Of a DNA stretch of 6,189 nucleotides, positions 5,511 through 6,189 are shown piece by piece (position 1 is the first letter of the stretch; each line of letters starts with the position of its first letter). Source of the stretch: an uncultured Flammeovirgaceae bacterium (GTDB taxonomy: Bacteria; Bacteroidota; Bacteroidia; Cytophagales; Cyclobacteriaceae). Where the stretch lies: positions 1-6,189 of the forward strand of contig CAMPJM010000253.1 of assembly GCA_946886805.1 (NCBI GenBank), read 5' to 3'. The position numbers and the translations under genes are program-made. The notes below the pieces were generated by a model. That model did no database searches, had not been told where the DNA came from, and was given only the letters and a program-made list of their open reading frames with translations.

Positions 5511-6035
5511 TTATTGTTGATAAAATTTAATTTCCCCGTTTAATCCCAAAGACATAACCTTATCAGGAACAATCTTCCATTCAAAATTATCTGGCAAATT
5601 TAGCACTTTCTCATTTTGCTCCAAAAATTCGCTTTTATAGAACGTTTCGTCAACTATGGTGAGAACCAGATGATGCTTTTGGTTAAAAAGGAATTTATGG
5701 AAAACGCCTTCATTATACACTCTGATGTTTATTGATCCATCTTCATGTAAAAAACGAGCAGGTAAATTTCTTCCCTGCTGATAAATCACTTCCAATGATT
5801 TTTCAGCAAACTCCACAATATCCCAGGCAAGCTCAGGCACCTGTTGTAGATAATTAGACAGTTGCCCAATTTCTGGGAGCAGTAAAACTGATTTTTGAAT
5901 AGAAGATTTATATTTTTCCAGAAACAGGGGATATTCCGGCGATTTTATATTTCCTAAGATCCCGATGCAGCTTTTCTGAGTAATGAGCAGCAAATGACCA
6001 TTCCTGAGGTAACCGGCAACTTCATGATCAAACAT
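5511..6035 (-). CDS. Sua5/YrdC-like protein lacking the usual catalytic motifs
   Basis: A 174-residue cytoplasmic protein. Its layout follows bacterial L-threonylcarbamoyladenylate synthase (Sua5/YrdC, which makes the precursor for tRNA t6A): LRNGHLLLIT (10-19) sits where LKxGGxxxxPTDT is expected, VPELAWDIVEFAEKSLEVIY (66-85) matches the conserved central segment, NLPARFLHEDGSINIRV (90-106) matches the region with D-G-S-I-x-I-R-V, and SLGLNGEIKF (162-171) matches the C-terminal strand. The key motifs are gone: PTDT(x)YG is ITQKSCIG (18-25), the K-x-R ligand helix is KYKSSIQKS (41-49), and the TSAN-x-SG loop is LTIVDETFYK (125-134). Length is a little below the usual 190-205. The frame is uninterrupted, so it is likely expressed but not an ordinary synthase. 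The neighbouring cca gene supports a tRNA link. The assignment rests on remembered family patterns, not an alignment. Confidence 0.65.
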   Translation of the reverse strand: MFDHEVAGYLRNGHLLLITQKSCIGILGNIKSPEYPLFLEKYKSSIQKSVLLLPEIGQLSNYLQQVPELAWDIVEFAEKSLEVIYQQGRNLPARFLHEDGSINIRVYNEGVFHKFLFNQKHHLVLTIVDETFYKSEFLEQNEKVLNLPDNFEWKIVPDKVMSLGLNGEIKFYQQ

Positions 6036-6082
6036 AATTCAATACTTTATAAATCAATTTACAAAAGGCAAAGAAATTAGCA

Positions 6083-6102
6083 GCACAAGCGGATGCTTGC
6101 GC
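6083..6102 (-). repeat. REP-like palindrome
   Basis: On the minus strand the 20-mer GCGCAAGCATCCGCTTGTGC folds as an 8-bp stem with one G-U type or mismatched position and a four-base loop. It lies 48 bases upstream of the Sua5-like start codon, so it is part of its leader or promoter zone. A second copy in opposite orientation begins at 6177. Confidence 0.6.
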
Positions 6103-6176
6103 TAGCCCTACAAAGAAAATCAATTATAAATGAAGAAACTAAATGTGGCGAAAAATTTCTGCTTTCTACTTCCCTG

Positions 6177-6189
6177 GCGCGAGCGTCCG
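6177..6189 (+). repeat. REP-like palindrome, cut by the window end
   Basis: GCGCGAGCGTCCG matches the first 13 bases of the 6083-6102 element (read on minus) at 11 positions, in opposite orientation. Only the 5' arm and loop are visible. Together they form an inverted REP doublet with 74 bases between them. Confidence 0.5.

Overview
The window looks like a chromosomal segment of a Bacteroidota bacterium, most likely from the Cytophagales or a nearby lineage. The reasons are: AT-rich intergenic DNA, starts without clear Shine-Dalgarno sequences, an FtsE-type ATPase of the Bacteroidota kind, an HD-containing CCA-adding enzyme next to a Sua5/YrdC-related gene, and intergenic repeats of a style I associate with this phylum. 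The lineage is an inference from protein style, not a database result.

Layout. At the left (67-996, + strand) a ~67-residue uncharacterised protein is followed after 9 bases by ftsE, the ATPase of the FtsEX complex; ftsX is not in the window. Next, at 1077-2118, comes what looks like an inserted cassette. It holds one minus-strand gene for a family 6 (hypoxanthine/deoxyinosine) DNA glycosylase with an unusual ~120-residue N-terminal extension, and it is bracketed by two nested pairs of inverted repeats. From 2119 to 2411 there is no confident gene, only two hairpins and two short open frames downstream of the next gene. A minus-strand gene for an exported TPR protein fills 2412-3116. The 3117-3923 stretch is non-coding and largely made of a composite repeat: two near-complete copies, one partial copy, and a separate inverted repeat. 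Then follow, on the minus strand, the CCA tRNA nucleotidyltransferase (3924-5342) and, upstream of it, a Sua5/YrdC-like protein that appears to have lost its catalytic motifs (5511-6035). The right edge carries an inverted pair of short REP-like palindromes, the last one cut by the window end.

How the genes relate. FtsE works in cell-wall remodelling at division. CCA adds the tRNA 3' end; its neighbour belongs to the fold that makes the threonylcarbamoyl-adenylate precursor of tRNA t6A, so the pair reads as a tRNA-maturation locus in which one member has degenerated or changed role. The glycosylase cassette seems unrelated to its neighbours.

I see no defence island, CRISPR array, prophage, rRNA or tRNA. 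The most unusual things are the motif-less Sua5 relative, the cassette-like glycosylase with an extra N-terminal domain, and the composite repeat that reaches the stop codon of the CCA gene.
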